From: Sandaracinaceae bacterium
GTDB taxonomy: Bacteria > Myxococcota_A > Polyangia > Polyangiales > Sandaracinaceae
Direction of reading: 5' to 3'
DNA: 33,168 bases
Assembly: GCA_004213565.1 (NCBI GenBank)
Contig: SHBB01000019.1
Span: 1-33,168, forward strand
How positions within the stretch are numbered: the first letter of the stretch is position 1; each line of letters starts with the position of its first letter. Shown here one piece after another: positions 9,035-17,100 of this stretch. Position numbers and translations under genes: made by a program. The notes beneath the pieces are model-generated. The model worked only from the letters and a program-made list of their open reading frames with translations. It made no database searches and was not told where the DNA came from.

Positions 9035-10465
9035 ATGCAACGACTGGACGTGGACGTCGCCGTGATCGGCGCTGGAACCGCCGGGCTCAACGCGCGGCGC
9101 GAGGCGGAGCGAGCCGGCAAGGAGACCCTGCTCATCGAGCGCGGCGAGCACGGGACGACCTGCGCCCGCGTGGGTTGCATGCCCTCGAAGCTGCTCATCG
9201 CGGCCGCCGACGCGGCGCACGGGGTCCATCACGCGGCGACCTTCGGGGTGCGCGCGCAGGGCGTGACCATCGACGGTCGCGCGGTCCTCGAGCGCGTGCG
9301 CGAGCACCGCGACCGGTTCGTGCGAGGGGTGGTCTCGAGCGTCGAGGGCATCGACGAGGACAAGCGCCTGCGAGGAGAGGCGCGCTTCGTCGACGCGAAC
9401 ACGCTGATCGTCGAGACGGATGGAGGAGACGTCGAGGTTCGCGCGAAGGCGACCGTCATCGCGACCGGCAGCTCGCCCTGGATCCCGCCTCCGTTCGAGG
9501 GGCTCGACGTCGACGTCAACGACGACGTCTTCGAGTGGGAGGACCTGCCCGAGAGCGTCGCGGTGATCGGCACCGGCATCATCGGGCTCGAGCTGGGCCA
9601 GGCGCTGCATCGGCTCGGCGTGGACGTGGCGTTCTTCAACCCCTTCGACGAGGTCGGCGCGTTCACCGATCCCAAGCTCGACGCGGCCCTGCGCGAGATC
9701 CTCGCCGGTGAGCTCACCTTGCACCTCGCGGTGCAGGGGCTGGAGGCGACGCGCGACGAGGCCGGCTACGAGCTGTCCTGGGACGAAGACGGGACGCGGA
9801 CGTCACGCCGGTTCGCGCGCGTCCTCGCCAGCGCGGGTCGTCGCCCGAACCTGGGCCGTCTCGATCTCGAGAAGACGGGGCTCTCGCTCGACGACAAAGG
9901 GAGGCCGAGCTGGGATCCGCGGACCTGCCAGTGCGGCGACGCGCCCATCTTCATGGCGGGGGACGCGACCGGTCATCGCCCCGTGCTCCACGAGGCGTCC
10001 GACGAAGGCAGCATCGCGGGCGAGAACGCCGCGCGATACCCGAAGGTCGGCGCGCACGTGCGGCGCACGCCCCTCAGCATCGCGTTCACCGACCCGCAGA
10101 TCGCGATGGTCGGGCAGCCGTTCGAGGAGCTCCCCAGCTCGGCGGCCGTCGGCGAGGTCTCCTTCGTCGACCAGGGGCGAGCGAAGGTCATCGCGAGGAA
10201 CCGCGGCCTCGTGCGCGTCTACGGGGAGCGCGACGGCTGCGTCCTGCTCGGGGCCGAGATGCTCGGTCCCGACGTCGAGCACCTCTCACACCTGGTCGCC
10301 TTCATGGTGCAGCAACGCCTGACGGTGCAGCAAGCCTTGCAGCTCCCCATCTATCACCCGGTGCTCGAGGAGGGCCTCAAGACCGCGCTGCGGGAGCTCG
10401 CGCGCGCGCTCGAGGTCGACACCACCTGTCGGAACGAGGACCTCGCGGACTGCCCGGGCGCCTGA
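9035..10465 (+). CDS. Dihydrolipoyl dehydrogenase-like pyridine nucleotide-disulfide oxidoreductase
   Basis: 476 residues, ATG with AAGGGAG just upstream. The FAD-binding motif IGAGTAG (11-17), the redox-active disulfide TTCARVGCMPSK (C43, C48), a second nucleotide-binding motif IGTGIIGLELG, the FAD 'MAGDATG' motif and the C-terminal HPVLEE (H441, E446; the catalytic His/Glu pair of the partner subunit) are all present. This is the full set for a homodimeric, cytoplasmic E3-type enzyme that reoxidises a dithiol using NAD. No genes for 2-oxoacid dehydrogenase E1 or E2 are nearby, and the N-terminal wording resembles the 'Lpd-like' family found alone in genomes, so the natural substrate may not be lipoamide. 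The stop is 3 bases from the stop of the convergent hydrolase gene, leaving no room for a terminator. Confidence 0.9.
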   Translation: MQRLDVDVAVIGAGTAGLNARREAERAGKETLLIERGEHGTTCARVGCMPSKLLIAAADAAHGVHHAATFGVRAQGVTIDGRAVLERVREHRDRFVRGVVSSVEGIDEDKRLRGEARFVDANTLIVETDGGDVEVRAKATVIATGSSPWIPPPFEGLDVDVNDDVFEWEDLPESVAVIGTGIIGLELGQALHRLGVDVAFFNPFDEVGAFTDPKLDAALREILAGELTLHLAVQGLEATRDEAGYELSWDEDGTRTSRRFARVLASAGRRPNLGRLDLEKTGLSLDDKGRPSWDPRTCQCGDAPIFMAGDATGHRPVLHEASDEGSIAGENAARYPKVGAHVRRTPLSIAFTDPQIAMVGQPFEELPSSAAVGEVSFVDQGRAKVIARNRGLVRVYGERDGCVLLGAEMLGPDVEHLSHLVAFMVQQRLTVQQALQLPIYHPVLEEGLKTALRELARALEVDTTCRNEDLADCPGA

Positions 10466-10468
10466 GCT

Positions 10469-11590
10469 TCACTCGGCCGCGACGGCCGGCGCCGAGGTCT
10501 TGCTGCGCAGGATCCCGCTCGTCCGCTCGCCGAACACGAGGCTCGGTCGCAAGCCAGGCGCCACCGCGGACGGCGTGACCTCGCTCGACGGGAACATCTG
10601 CACGAACGCGGGCGCGCCGGGGACGCGATCGACGATGGAGCGCTCGAGCACCATGGAGATGTACTGCTCGGCGCCCTCTTCGGGGGTGTTCGCGTTCAGC
10701 ACGACCTCCACGTCGTAACTGCGGGCGAAGGAGCGCAGGCCGGGGATGCGCGACTCGTAGGGGCTCCAGTTGTCGGCGCACGTCCCGTTCTCGCTGCACC
10801 CGAACACGCCGTCTTCGGTGTGCGCGAAGAGCGTCTGGTTCCCGCTCGTGTGGCCGGGCGTGCGCATCAGGAGGCAGCCCTCGCCGAGCGTCAGATCGCC
10901 GTCGGTGAGGACCACGCGATCGAGGGGCACGTCCTTCTTGCCATCCGCGATGAACCAGGCGCGCTGCATCGGGTGGAGGCGATCCCAGTCCTCCCACTCT
11001 GCGCGCGGCGCGAGCAGCTTGGCGTTGGGGAAGCGGGCCTCCAGCGGGCCGTGGAGCCCGTCGCCCTTCGTCGTGCCCAGGCTGGGCCGCAGATCCTGCG
11101 TGTGGAAGTGATCGAAGGCGATGAGGTCCACGTCCTCGGGGGCCACGCCGAAGTCGCGCAGCCCGGCTTCGACCGTGCCGAACGACTTGCCGATGAGGTC
11201 CTCTGCCCATCCGAGCTTCTCGAGCAGCTGCGCGAAGAACGGCGTGTTGCGCGAGGTCGCCCGGTCGGTCGGGTTGAACAGGATGTTCCGCAGCTCCCCG
11301 CCGGCCTCGACCTGGATGAGCAGGCAGCGGTGGCGCATGGTCACGAACGGGAACGGGAGCGGGCACGCGGTCTGGAACGCGTACTTGGTGGGATAGACGA
11401 GGTCGGTGATGTCCAGCGTGCGCACCGCGACGACGCGCGGCCCGTCGCGCAGATCGTCCCCCAGCCGCTCGGCGCTCCGGCGCACGGCGTCCAGCCGCCG
11501 GCCCGCGCTCCGGTGGGCGCGGGACTCGTCGAGGTCGTGAATCTGACGGACCCAGGGGAGGTCCGGGTGCACGGGGTCGCCGATCTTCAT
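10469..11590 (-). CDS. Metallo-beta-lactamase-fold hydrolase
   Basis: 373 residues. The fold is indicated by FDHFHTQDLR (H161, H163, D166), RTPGHTSGNQ (H247) and the typical strand-helix spacing between them. The first motif departs from HxHxDH: there is one more residue before the Asp, and the usual following His is Leu167. The metal site may therefore hold one metal or use other ligands. The ~150 residues before the motif form an N-terminal extension that mentions no known domain. It is the last gene of the minus-strand run that begins with the DegT aminotransferase gene, 31 bases after the rhodanese gene. Lactonase, thioesterase and glyoxalase-like activities are all possible, and the context does not decide. 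Confidence 0.8.
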   Translation of the reverse strand: MKIGDPVHPDLPWVRQIHDLDESRAHRSAGRRLDAVRRSAERLGDDLRDGPRVVAVRTLDITDLVYPTKYAFQTACPLPFPFVTMRHRCLLIQVEAGGELRNILFNPTDRATSRNTPFFAQLLEKLGWAEDLIGKSFGTVEAGLRDFGVAPEDVDLIAFDHFHTQDLRPSLGTTKGDGLHGPLEARFPNAKLLAPRAEWEDWDRLHPMQRAWFIADGKKDVPLDRVVLTDGDLTLGEGCLLMRTPGHTSGNQTLFAHTEDGVFGCSENGTCADNWSPYESRIPGLRSFARSYDVEVVLNANTPEEGAEQYISMVLERSIVDRVPGAPAFVQMFPSSEVTPSAVAPGLRPSLVFGERTSGILRSKTSAPAVAAE

Positions 11591-11621
11591 CGCTCACACG
11601 ATGGAGCATTCGGCCGCGCGA

Positions 11622-12047
11622 TCAAACTCCCTTCGACAGCGCGTCCCAGCTCCGTCCGGGCTCCGCCTCCATGGCGCTCGCCAGCCCCTCGCCCCGCCAG
11701 CCCGGCTCGAGCTCCCGGCCGAAGGGATCGCGCGCGCCGTCCCAGCCGGCCCGCTGATCGACCACGTGCTCGAAGCCAGCCGCCTCGAGCATCTCGGCCG
11801 CTCTCAGCGACCGCGCGCCGGATCGACACCCCAGCACGAGCCTGGCGTCGGTCGGGAAGCGCTCCTGCATCACGGACAGGAACTCGGGGTTCGGCGCCAT
11901 GCCGGCCGCCCCCATGTGCATCAGCGGCACGTTGTAGGCGCCCGCGGGGTGCCCTTGCTCGAACTCGGGCACGGAGCGCACGTCGACGTACGTCCAGCCC
12001 TCTTCGAGTCGGGCCATCGCTTGCTTCGGCGAGATGCGTTCGACCAT
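11622..12047 (-). CDS. Rhodanese-like domain protein
   Basis: 141 residues forming a single rhodanese domain. It starts with the family's typical 'ISPKQAMARLEEGWTYVDVR', followed by FEQGHPAGAYNVP and the active-site loop CRSGARS with the persulfide-carrying Cys at 74. Single-domain rhodaneses move sulfane sulfur or act as sulfur carriers, and here the enzyme is probably cytoplasmic. The C-terminal 30 residues run past the usual domain end. It sits between an ABC ATPase gene and a metallo-hydrolase gene on the same strand. Rhodanese and metallo-beta-lactamase-fold proteins often act together in sulfide/persulfide metabolism, but the neighbour does not look like a persulfide dioxygenase. No clear Shine-Dalgarno precedes the ATG. 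Confidence 0.9.
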   Translation of the reverse strand: MVERISPKQAMARLEEGWTYVDVRSVPEFEQGHPAGAYNVPLMHMGAAGMAPNPEFLSVMQERFPTDARLVLGCRSGARSLRAAEMLEAAGFEHVVDQRAGWDGARDPFGRELEPGWRGEGLASAMEAEPGRSWDALSKGV

Positions 12048-12048
12048 C

Positions 12049-12092
12049 CGGGAGACATGGTCGCCGGGCGAGTCGCCGTCAACGGTCTCCCG
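12049..12092 (-). repeat. Inverted repeat between ABC ATPase stop and rhodanese start
   Basis: Perfect 8-base arms CGGGAGAC (12049-12056) and GTCTCCCG (12085-12092) fill almost the whole gap between the two minus-strand genes. In the transcript they would fold directly before the rhodanese ATG, with inner GC-rich pairing in the loop. There is no T-tract, so it is not a classic terminator. It could tune rhodanese translation or protect an RNA end. Confidence 0.35.
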
Positions 12093-12093
12093 C

Positions 12094-13017
12094 TCAGAGC
12101 GCGTCGCGCACGAAGACGTCTTCGAGCGTCTCGCGCATCGGGGTCACGCCGAGCACGGTCGCGCCGCCCGCGATGGCCGCCTCGAGGACGGGGCGAGCGC
12201 CGTCCCCTCCCTCCACCACCAGCACGCAGCGATCGTCCTCGTCCTCGATGGAGACCGCGAGGGGCTCGAGCTGGGCTCGCAAGGACTCATCGACCCGGGA
12301 CAGCTCGACCTCGGTGCGCCGCGTCTCCGCCCGGAGCAGGTCGGCGAGCTTGCCGTAGTGGATCATCTCTCCGCGGCGCAGGATCCCCACCCGGTCGCAG
12401 AGCAGCTCCACGTCGGCGAGGATGTGACTGGTGAAGACGATGGTCTTTCCGGCGCGGCGCTGCTCCAGGATCAGGTCCCGCACCTCCTTGCGCCCGATGG
12501 GGTCGAGCCCGCTCATCGGCTCGTCGAGGATCAACAGCTCCGGGTCGTGGAGGAGGGCCTGCGCCAGTCCGATGCGCTGCATCATGCCCTTGCTGAACTT
12601 GCCGATCGGCCGGTCGACGGCGTGCGCCAGGCCGACCCGCTCGATCATCTCGCGCCCGCGGCTCTCGCGCGCCTGCGCGTCCAGGCCGACGAGACGACCG
12701 CAGAGATCGAGGAACTCGAGCGGTCGCAGGTACTGGTAGACGTAGGGGTTCTCGGGGAGGTAGCCGACCTTGCCCATCACCTCCGGGCCCGGCGAGCGCT
12801 CCCCGAAGAGGGTGATCTTCCCCTCGTCCGGGAAGATCAGGCTCAGCACGCACTTGATGGAGGTCGTCTTGCCCGCGCCGTTGGGGCCGAGCAGGCCGAA
12901 GATCTCGCCCGGCTGGACCGCGAAGTCGACGCCTCGCACGGCCTCGACGCGCTTGCGGAAGAAGCCGATCCGGAACGTCTTCTTCAGCCCCTCGACCGTC
13001 AGCACCGCCTCGCTCAT
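12094..13017 (-). CDS. ABC transporter ATP-binding protein (ABC-2 type exporter ATPase)
   Basis: 307 residues with one nucleotide-binding domain: Walker A GPNGAGKT (44-51), signature SKGMMQ (142-147), Walker B LLILDEP (161-167) and a switch His in 'FTSHIL'. As in many NatA/BcrA-like ATPases, the Q-loop position reads YLPEN rather than Q. The ~85 residues after the core match the extra C-terminal domain of ABC-2 exporter ATPases. Its ATG overlaps the stop of the aminotransferase gene (ATGA), so the two are translationally coupled. No permease gene is next to it in this window, and the downstream gene is a rhodanese, so the partner membrane protein must be elsewhere. The cargo is unknown. Confidence 0.92.
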   Translation of the reverse strand: MSEAVLTVEGLKKTFRIGFFRKRVEAVRGVDFAVQPGEIFGLLGPNGAGKTTSIKCVLSLIFPDEGKITLFGERSPGPEVMGKVGYLPENPYVYQYLRPLEFLDLCGRLVGLDAQARESRGREMIERVGLAHAVDRPIGKFSKGMMQRIGLAQALLHDPELLILDEPMSGLDPIGRKEVRDLILEQRRAGKTIVFTSHILADVELLCDRVGILRRGEMIHYGKLADLLRAETRRTEVELSRVDESLRAQLEPLAVSIEDEDDRCVLVVEGGDGARPVLEAAIAGGATVLGVTPMRETLEDVFVRDAL

Positions 13018-14090
13018 CCGGGGCCCCCGCTGACCCGCAGGAACGTCTCGATCACCTGGTCGCGCTCGCCGTCCTCGAGCAAGGGATGGAGGGGCAGCGC
13101 CAAGCCCTGACGCTCGATTCGCTCCGCCACGGGGAAGGGGCCGCCGGACACCCGCCCCGCGAGGCTGCCGATGGCGTGGAGCGCGTAGCTCAAGCGCCCC
13201 GCCTCGACCCCCGCGTCACGCATGCCGCTCACCACGGCGTCCCGGTCGGCGCCGTCCGGCAGCACGACCCCGAAGGTCTGCCAGTTGCCCTCGGCCCTGG
13301 GCGCTGGCTGCTGCAGCTCGAACCCCGCGAACGCCTCCCGGTATCGCGCGGCCAGGGCGCGTCGGCGGCTCACGATCGCGTCCAGTCGATCCAGCTGCGC
13401 CAGCCCCATCGCGGCCGCCATCTCGGTCAGGCGGTGGTTCCCGGCTGGCTCCCCGAAGTCCCCCGGGCCTCGCTGGCCGTGGTTGCGCAGCAGGCGCAGG
13501 CGCTCCGCGAGGTCGTCATCATCCGTGAGGCAGGCGCCGCCTTCCCCCGTCGTCAGCAGCTTGCGGGGATGGAAGCTCAGGCACGCGATCGTGCCGTAAG
13601 AGGGAGAGGGGCGGCCCGCGACCGAGGCGCCGAGCGAGCAGGCGGCGTCCACGATGAGGGGCAGCCCGTCGAGCGCGGCCTCGATGGCGGGGTGATCGGC
13701 GGGGCTGCCGAACTGATCGATCACGATCGCGGCGCGCGTCTCCATCGTGCGCCCCGAAGCGAGCGCCGTCGCGCTGGCGTTCCAGGTGCGCGCGTCCACG
13801 TCCACGAGCTGGGGTCGCGCGCCGCGGCGGCAGATCGCGTGGGCGGGGCTCGGCCAGCTCAGGTCGGGACACAGCACCGCGCCGTCGCAGACCTCGAGGG
13901 CCTCGAGCGCGAGCTCGAGCGCGGCCGTCCCCGAGCCGCAGACCACGGCGTGACGACGGCCGCAGAGCGCGGCGAGGCGCTCCTCCAGCTCGGCCACGCG
14001 AGCGCCCATCACGAGCATGCCGCTCTCGAGCACGGCGGCGACGCCTTCGAGCTCCGGGGGACCGATCCAGGGCTTGGCGAGACGAATCAC
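13014..14090 (-). CDS. DegT/DnrJ/EryC1/StrS-family PLP aminotransferase
   Basis: About 358 residues from the GTG at 14090. The fold-type I PLP site is complete: VCGSGTAALELAL (phosphate loop), VDAACSLGA (D148, pyridine nitrogen) and the Schiff-base lysine in SFHPRKLLTTGEGG (K177). Relatives add amino groups to nucleotide-linked keto sugars for glycans or antibiotics. The start is chosen because IRLAKPWIGPPELEGV is the family's usual N-terminus and a TATGCT box ends 6 bases before it. An ATG at 14129 would add 13 residues and pass through that box. It overlaps the ABC ATPase gene by 4 bases. An amino-sugar glycan exported by the ABC system is one possible link, but this is inference. Confidence 0.88.
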   Translation of the reverse strand: MIRLAKPWIGPPELEGVAAVLESGMLVMGARVAELEERLAALCGRRHAVVCGSGTAALELALEALEVCDGAVLCPDLSWPSPAHAICRRGARPQLVDVDARTWNASATALASGRTMETRAAIVIDQFGSPADHPAIEAALDGLPLIVDAACSLGASVAGRPSPSYGTIACLSFHPRKLLTTGEGGACLTDDDDLAERLRLLRNHGQRGPGDFGEPAGNHRLTEMAAAMGLAQLDRLDAIVSRRRALAARYREAFAGFELQQPAPRAEGNWQTFGVVLPDGADRDAVVSGMRDAGVEAGRLSYALHAIGSLAGRVSGGPFPVAERIERQGLALPLHPLLEDGERDQVIETFLRVSGGPG

Positions 14091-14096
14091 GCCGGG

Positions 14097-14102
14097 AGCA
14101 TA
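14097..14102 (-). promoter_or_regulatory. Candidate -10 box of the DegT-ABC-rhodanese-hydrolase operon
   Basis: Read on the minus strand, TATGCT ends 6 bases before the GTG at 14090, so transcription would begin at or next to the start codon (leaderless mRNA). No convincing -35 box is seen. Confidence 0.3.
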
Positions 14103-14148
14103 CGCAATTTCACGCCGGGGCGAGGCCACGGACGTGACCGTTTCCAGC

Positions 14149-14154
14149 TATACT
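14149..14154 (+). promoter_or_regulatory. Candidate -10 box of the second giant kinase gene
   Basis: TATACT, a good -10 match in very GC-rich DNA, ends 8 bases before the GTG at 14163. A start point 6-9 bases downstream would give a leaderless or nearly leaderless transcript, which fits the absence of a Shine-Dalgarno. No clear -35 box is seen. Confidence 0.35.
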
Positions 14155-14162
14155 TCGCGGCC

Positions 14163-17100
14163 GTGCCCACCCCATCCACGCCGCCGCCGGAGAGCCTCGG
14201 GCGCTATCGGGTCGTGCGTCGCCTCGGGGCGGGCGGCATGGCCGAGGTGTTCCTGGCCAAGAGCACGGGCGCCGAGGGCATCGAGAAGATCCTCGTGGTC
14301 AAGCGCGTGCTCCCCACCTTCGCGAGGAGCCCGAAATTCATCTCGATGTTCGTGGACGAGGCCAAGGTCGCCATGCGCCTCAACCACCCGAACATCGTTC
14401 AGGTCTACGCGTTCGAGCAGGTGCGGGACGAGTTCTTGCTCGCGATGGAGTTCGTCGACGGGCTCGACCTCGGCCGGCTCATCTCCGGCGCGCGCCGCCA
14501 GGGCCGCGCCATCCCACCCGGTCTCGCCGCCTACGTCGTGAGCGAAATGGCCAAGGGGCTCGACTACGCCCACAACCGCAAGGACGAGAGCGGCGTGCCG
14601 ATGGACATCGTGCACCGCGACGTCAGCCCGCAGAACGTCTTGCTCAGCTACGACGGGATCGTGAAGATCGCCGACTTCGGCATCGCGCGGGCCCGGCTGG
14701 TCAGCGAGGAGACGGGCGTCATCAAGGGGAAATTCTCCTACATGTCGCCCGAGCAGGCGCGCGGGCAGCGCGTGGACCGCCGGAGCGACGTCTACTCCAT
14801 CGGCGTCCTCTTCGCCGAGTTGCTGATGAACCGGGTCATGTATCCGGGCCAGCAGGGCATGGAGGTCCTGGAGAAGGTGCGCGACGGCAAGCTCACGCTG
14901 CCCCGCCAGGTGAACCGCGACTGCCCGCCGGAGCTCGACGAGATCGTGCGGCGCGCCACCGCCTACGATCGCGAGGAGCGGTATCAGACCGCGCGCTCTC
15001 TGGCCGGCGCGCTCTCGCGGTGGCTCCACGGGCAGGAGGAGATCCTCGACGCGCTCGATCTCGAGCAATTCATCAACGAGATCGCGCCGCGCGAGGTCAC
15101 GAGCCCGGACGGCCCGACCGGCGGGCGCACGTCCGGCACGGCCGAGACCCACGCCTCGCTCCCGCACGCCGCGGGGCGCGAGCTCCGGGAGCGGCGCAAC
15201 GTCGTCGTGGTGCACGGCCGTCTCCGCGGGGAGGCCGAGATCACGGGCGTCGAGCGAACGGGCCGGAGCATCTCCGACCAGGCCGTCCGCGTCCTCGACG
15301 ACATCGCCTACAAGTATCACGCGATCCTCGACTGGCCGGACGGGCAGGGCAAGCGCAGCTTCCGGCTCCTCATCGGGCTGGGCCGGGTGTCGGTGGACGA
15401 TCCCCTCCACGCGGTCCGCCTCGCGATGGACGTGCTGGACGCCTTCGAGGGGCTGAGCGCCGACCTCCTCGTGCCGCTCACCGCCTCGATCGGCCTCTCG
15501 CGCGGCGTGGTGGCCACGGTCCGCGCGCCCAACGGTCGGCTCCGATACCAGCCCCTCGAGGGCGTCTTCGAGGTCGCGAGAGAGCTCGGCGATCATGGAG
15601 AGTCGGAGGAGATCCTCGCCACCGGGGAGGTCTTCCGGCTCGCGCGTCGGGCGTTCTCGTTCGACGAGCGCGACGTCCGCGAGATCACCGTGACCGGCAC
15701 CCAGGCCGGGCCCCGCCGCTTCCGGGCGTATCGACTGCGAGGCGCCCGGACGCGTGAGGAGCGCGCGGCGGAGGCCCTCGCGGTGGCGGGGCAGGTGGGG
15801 CTCTTCGGTCGCTCGATGGAGATCCAGGCCCTGGTCGACGCCTACGAGGAGCTCGTGCGCGACCAGCAGTCGGCCTACTTCTGCATCGGCGGCGAGCTCG
15901 GGGTGGGCAAGAGCGCGCTCGTCGCGGCCGCGATCGAGGCCTTCGAGCCCACGCCGCGTCTCCTCCGGATCGAGTGCGTCTTCGGCAGCTCCGAGGTGCC
16001 CTACGGCGCGGTGGCGGAGCTGGTGCGGGAGGCGTGTGACATCCCCGAGGACGCGTCGGGGGAGGAGGCGCGGCGCAAGCTCACCGACAAGCTCGAGGGC
16101 ATCCTCCCGCGCGACGTGCGCGCGACCGCCCGCGACGCGCTCGAGCCGCTCATCGCCCCCGTCGCGAGCGAGGACCCGGGAGACCGCAGCGCAGGTTTGA
16201 TACGGGCCGTGCGCGCCCTGCTCGCGGGCCTCGCGGACCAGGGGCCGCTCGTGGTCTGGGTGGACGCGCTCCAGTTCACCGACACGCCGAGCCTCCAGCT
16301 GATGGCCCGGCTGATGGCGCAGAGCTACCCCGTCCCCCTCATGGTCGTGCTCTCGACCCGGGCCGAGGAGCGCGTCGACGAGCTGCTGGGCGGCGTGCCG
16401 CGCATCGACCTCGAGGAGCTGGACGCCGACGACCGCGTGAGCCTGGTCGCGGCCCGCTTCGGGGGCGCCGAGGTGCCGCGCGAGGTCCAGGACAAGATCG
16501 TGCACCGCGCAGGCGGCAACCCGTTCTTCCTGATCGAGCTGATCGACGCGCTGCTCGAGCGCGACGTGGTCCGGATCGAGGGCGAGGGTGACGCCCGGCG
16601 CGTCGTGCGCCGCAGCGGCGCCGCGTTCGCTCTCCCGACCACGCTGGAGGACGTCATCGCGGCCCGCCTCGCCGAGCTGCCGGAGCACGAGCGACACGCC
16701 CTGCGATGGCTGGCCGTCACCGGCCCGGGGCTTCGCCTGTCCGAGCTCCGCACCCTGACGGGGGAGAACCTGGAGAGCGACCTCGGGGCGCTGGCCGAGC
16801 GCGGGCTCGTGCAGGAGCGCGCGGGCGGGGTGCTGTTCTTCCCGAGCGCGGTGGTGCGTCACGTCGCCTACGAGAGCATCGACAGCAGCGACCGCGTCCG
16901 CATGCACCGCATGATGGCGAACTACCTGACCGCGCTGGACGCGGTCCCTCCGGCGCGCCTGGCGCACCATCGCGAGCAGGCCGGGGATCGCTCGGGGGCG
17001 GCCAACGCCTACCTGGCCGCGGCGCAGGGCGCGCACCTCATGTACAGCCACGAGGACGCGATGCGCTTCTACGGGCGGGCGCTCTCGCTCGTCGCGCCCG

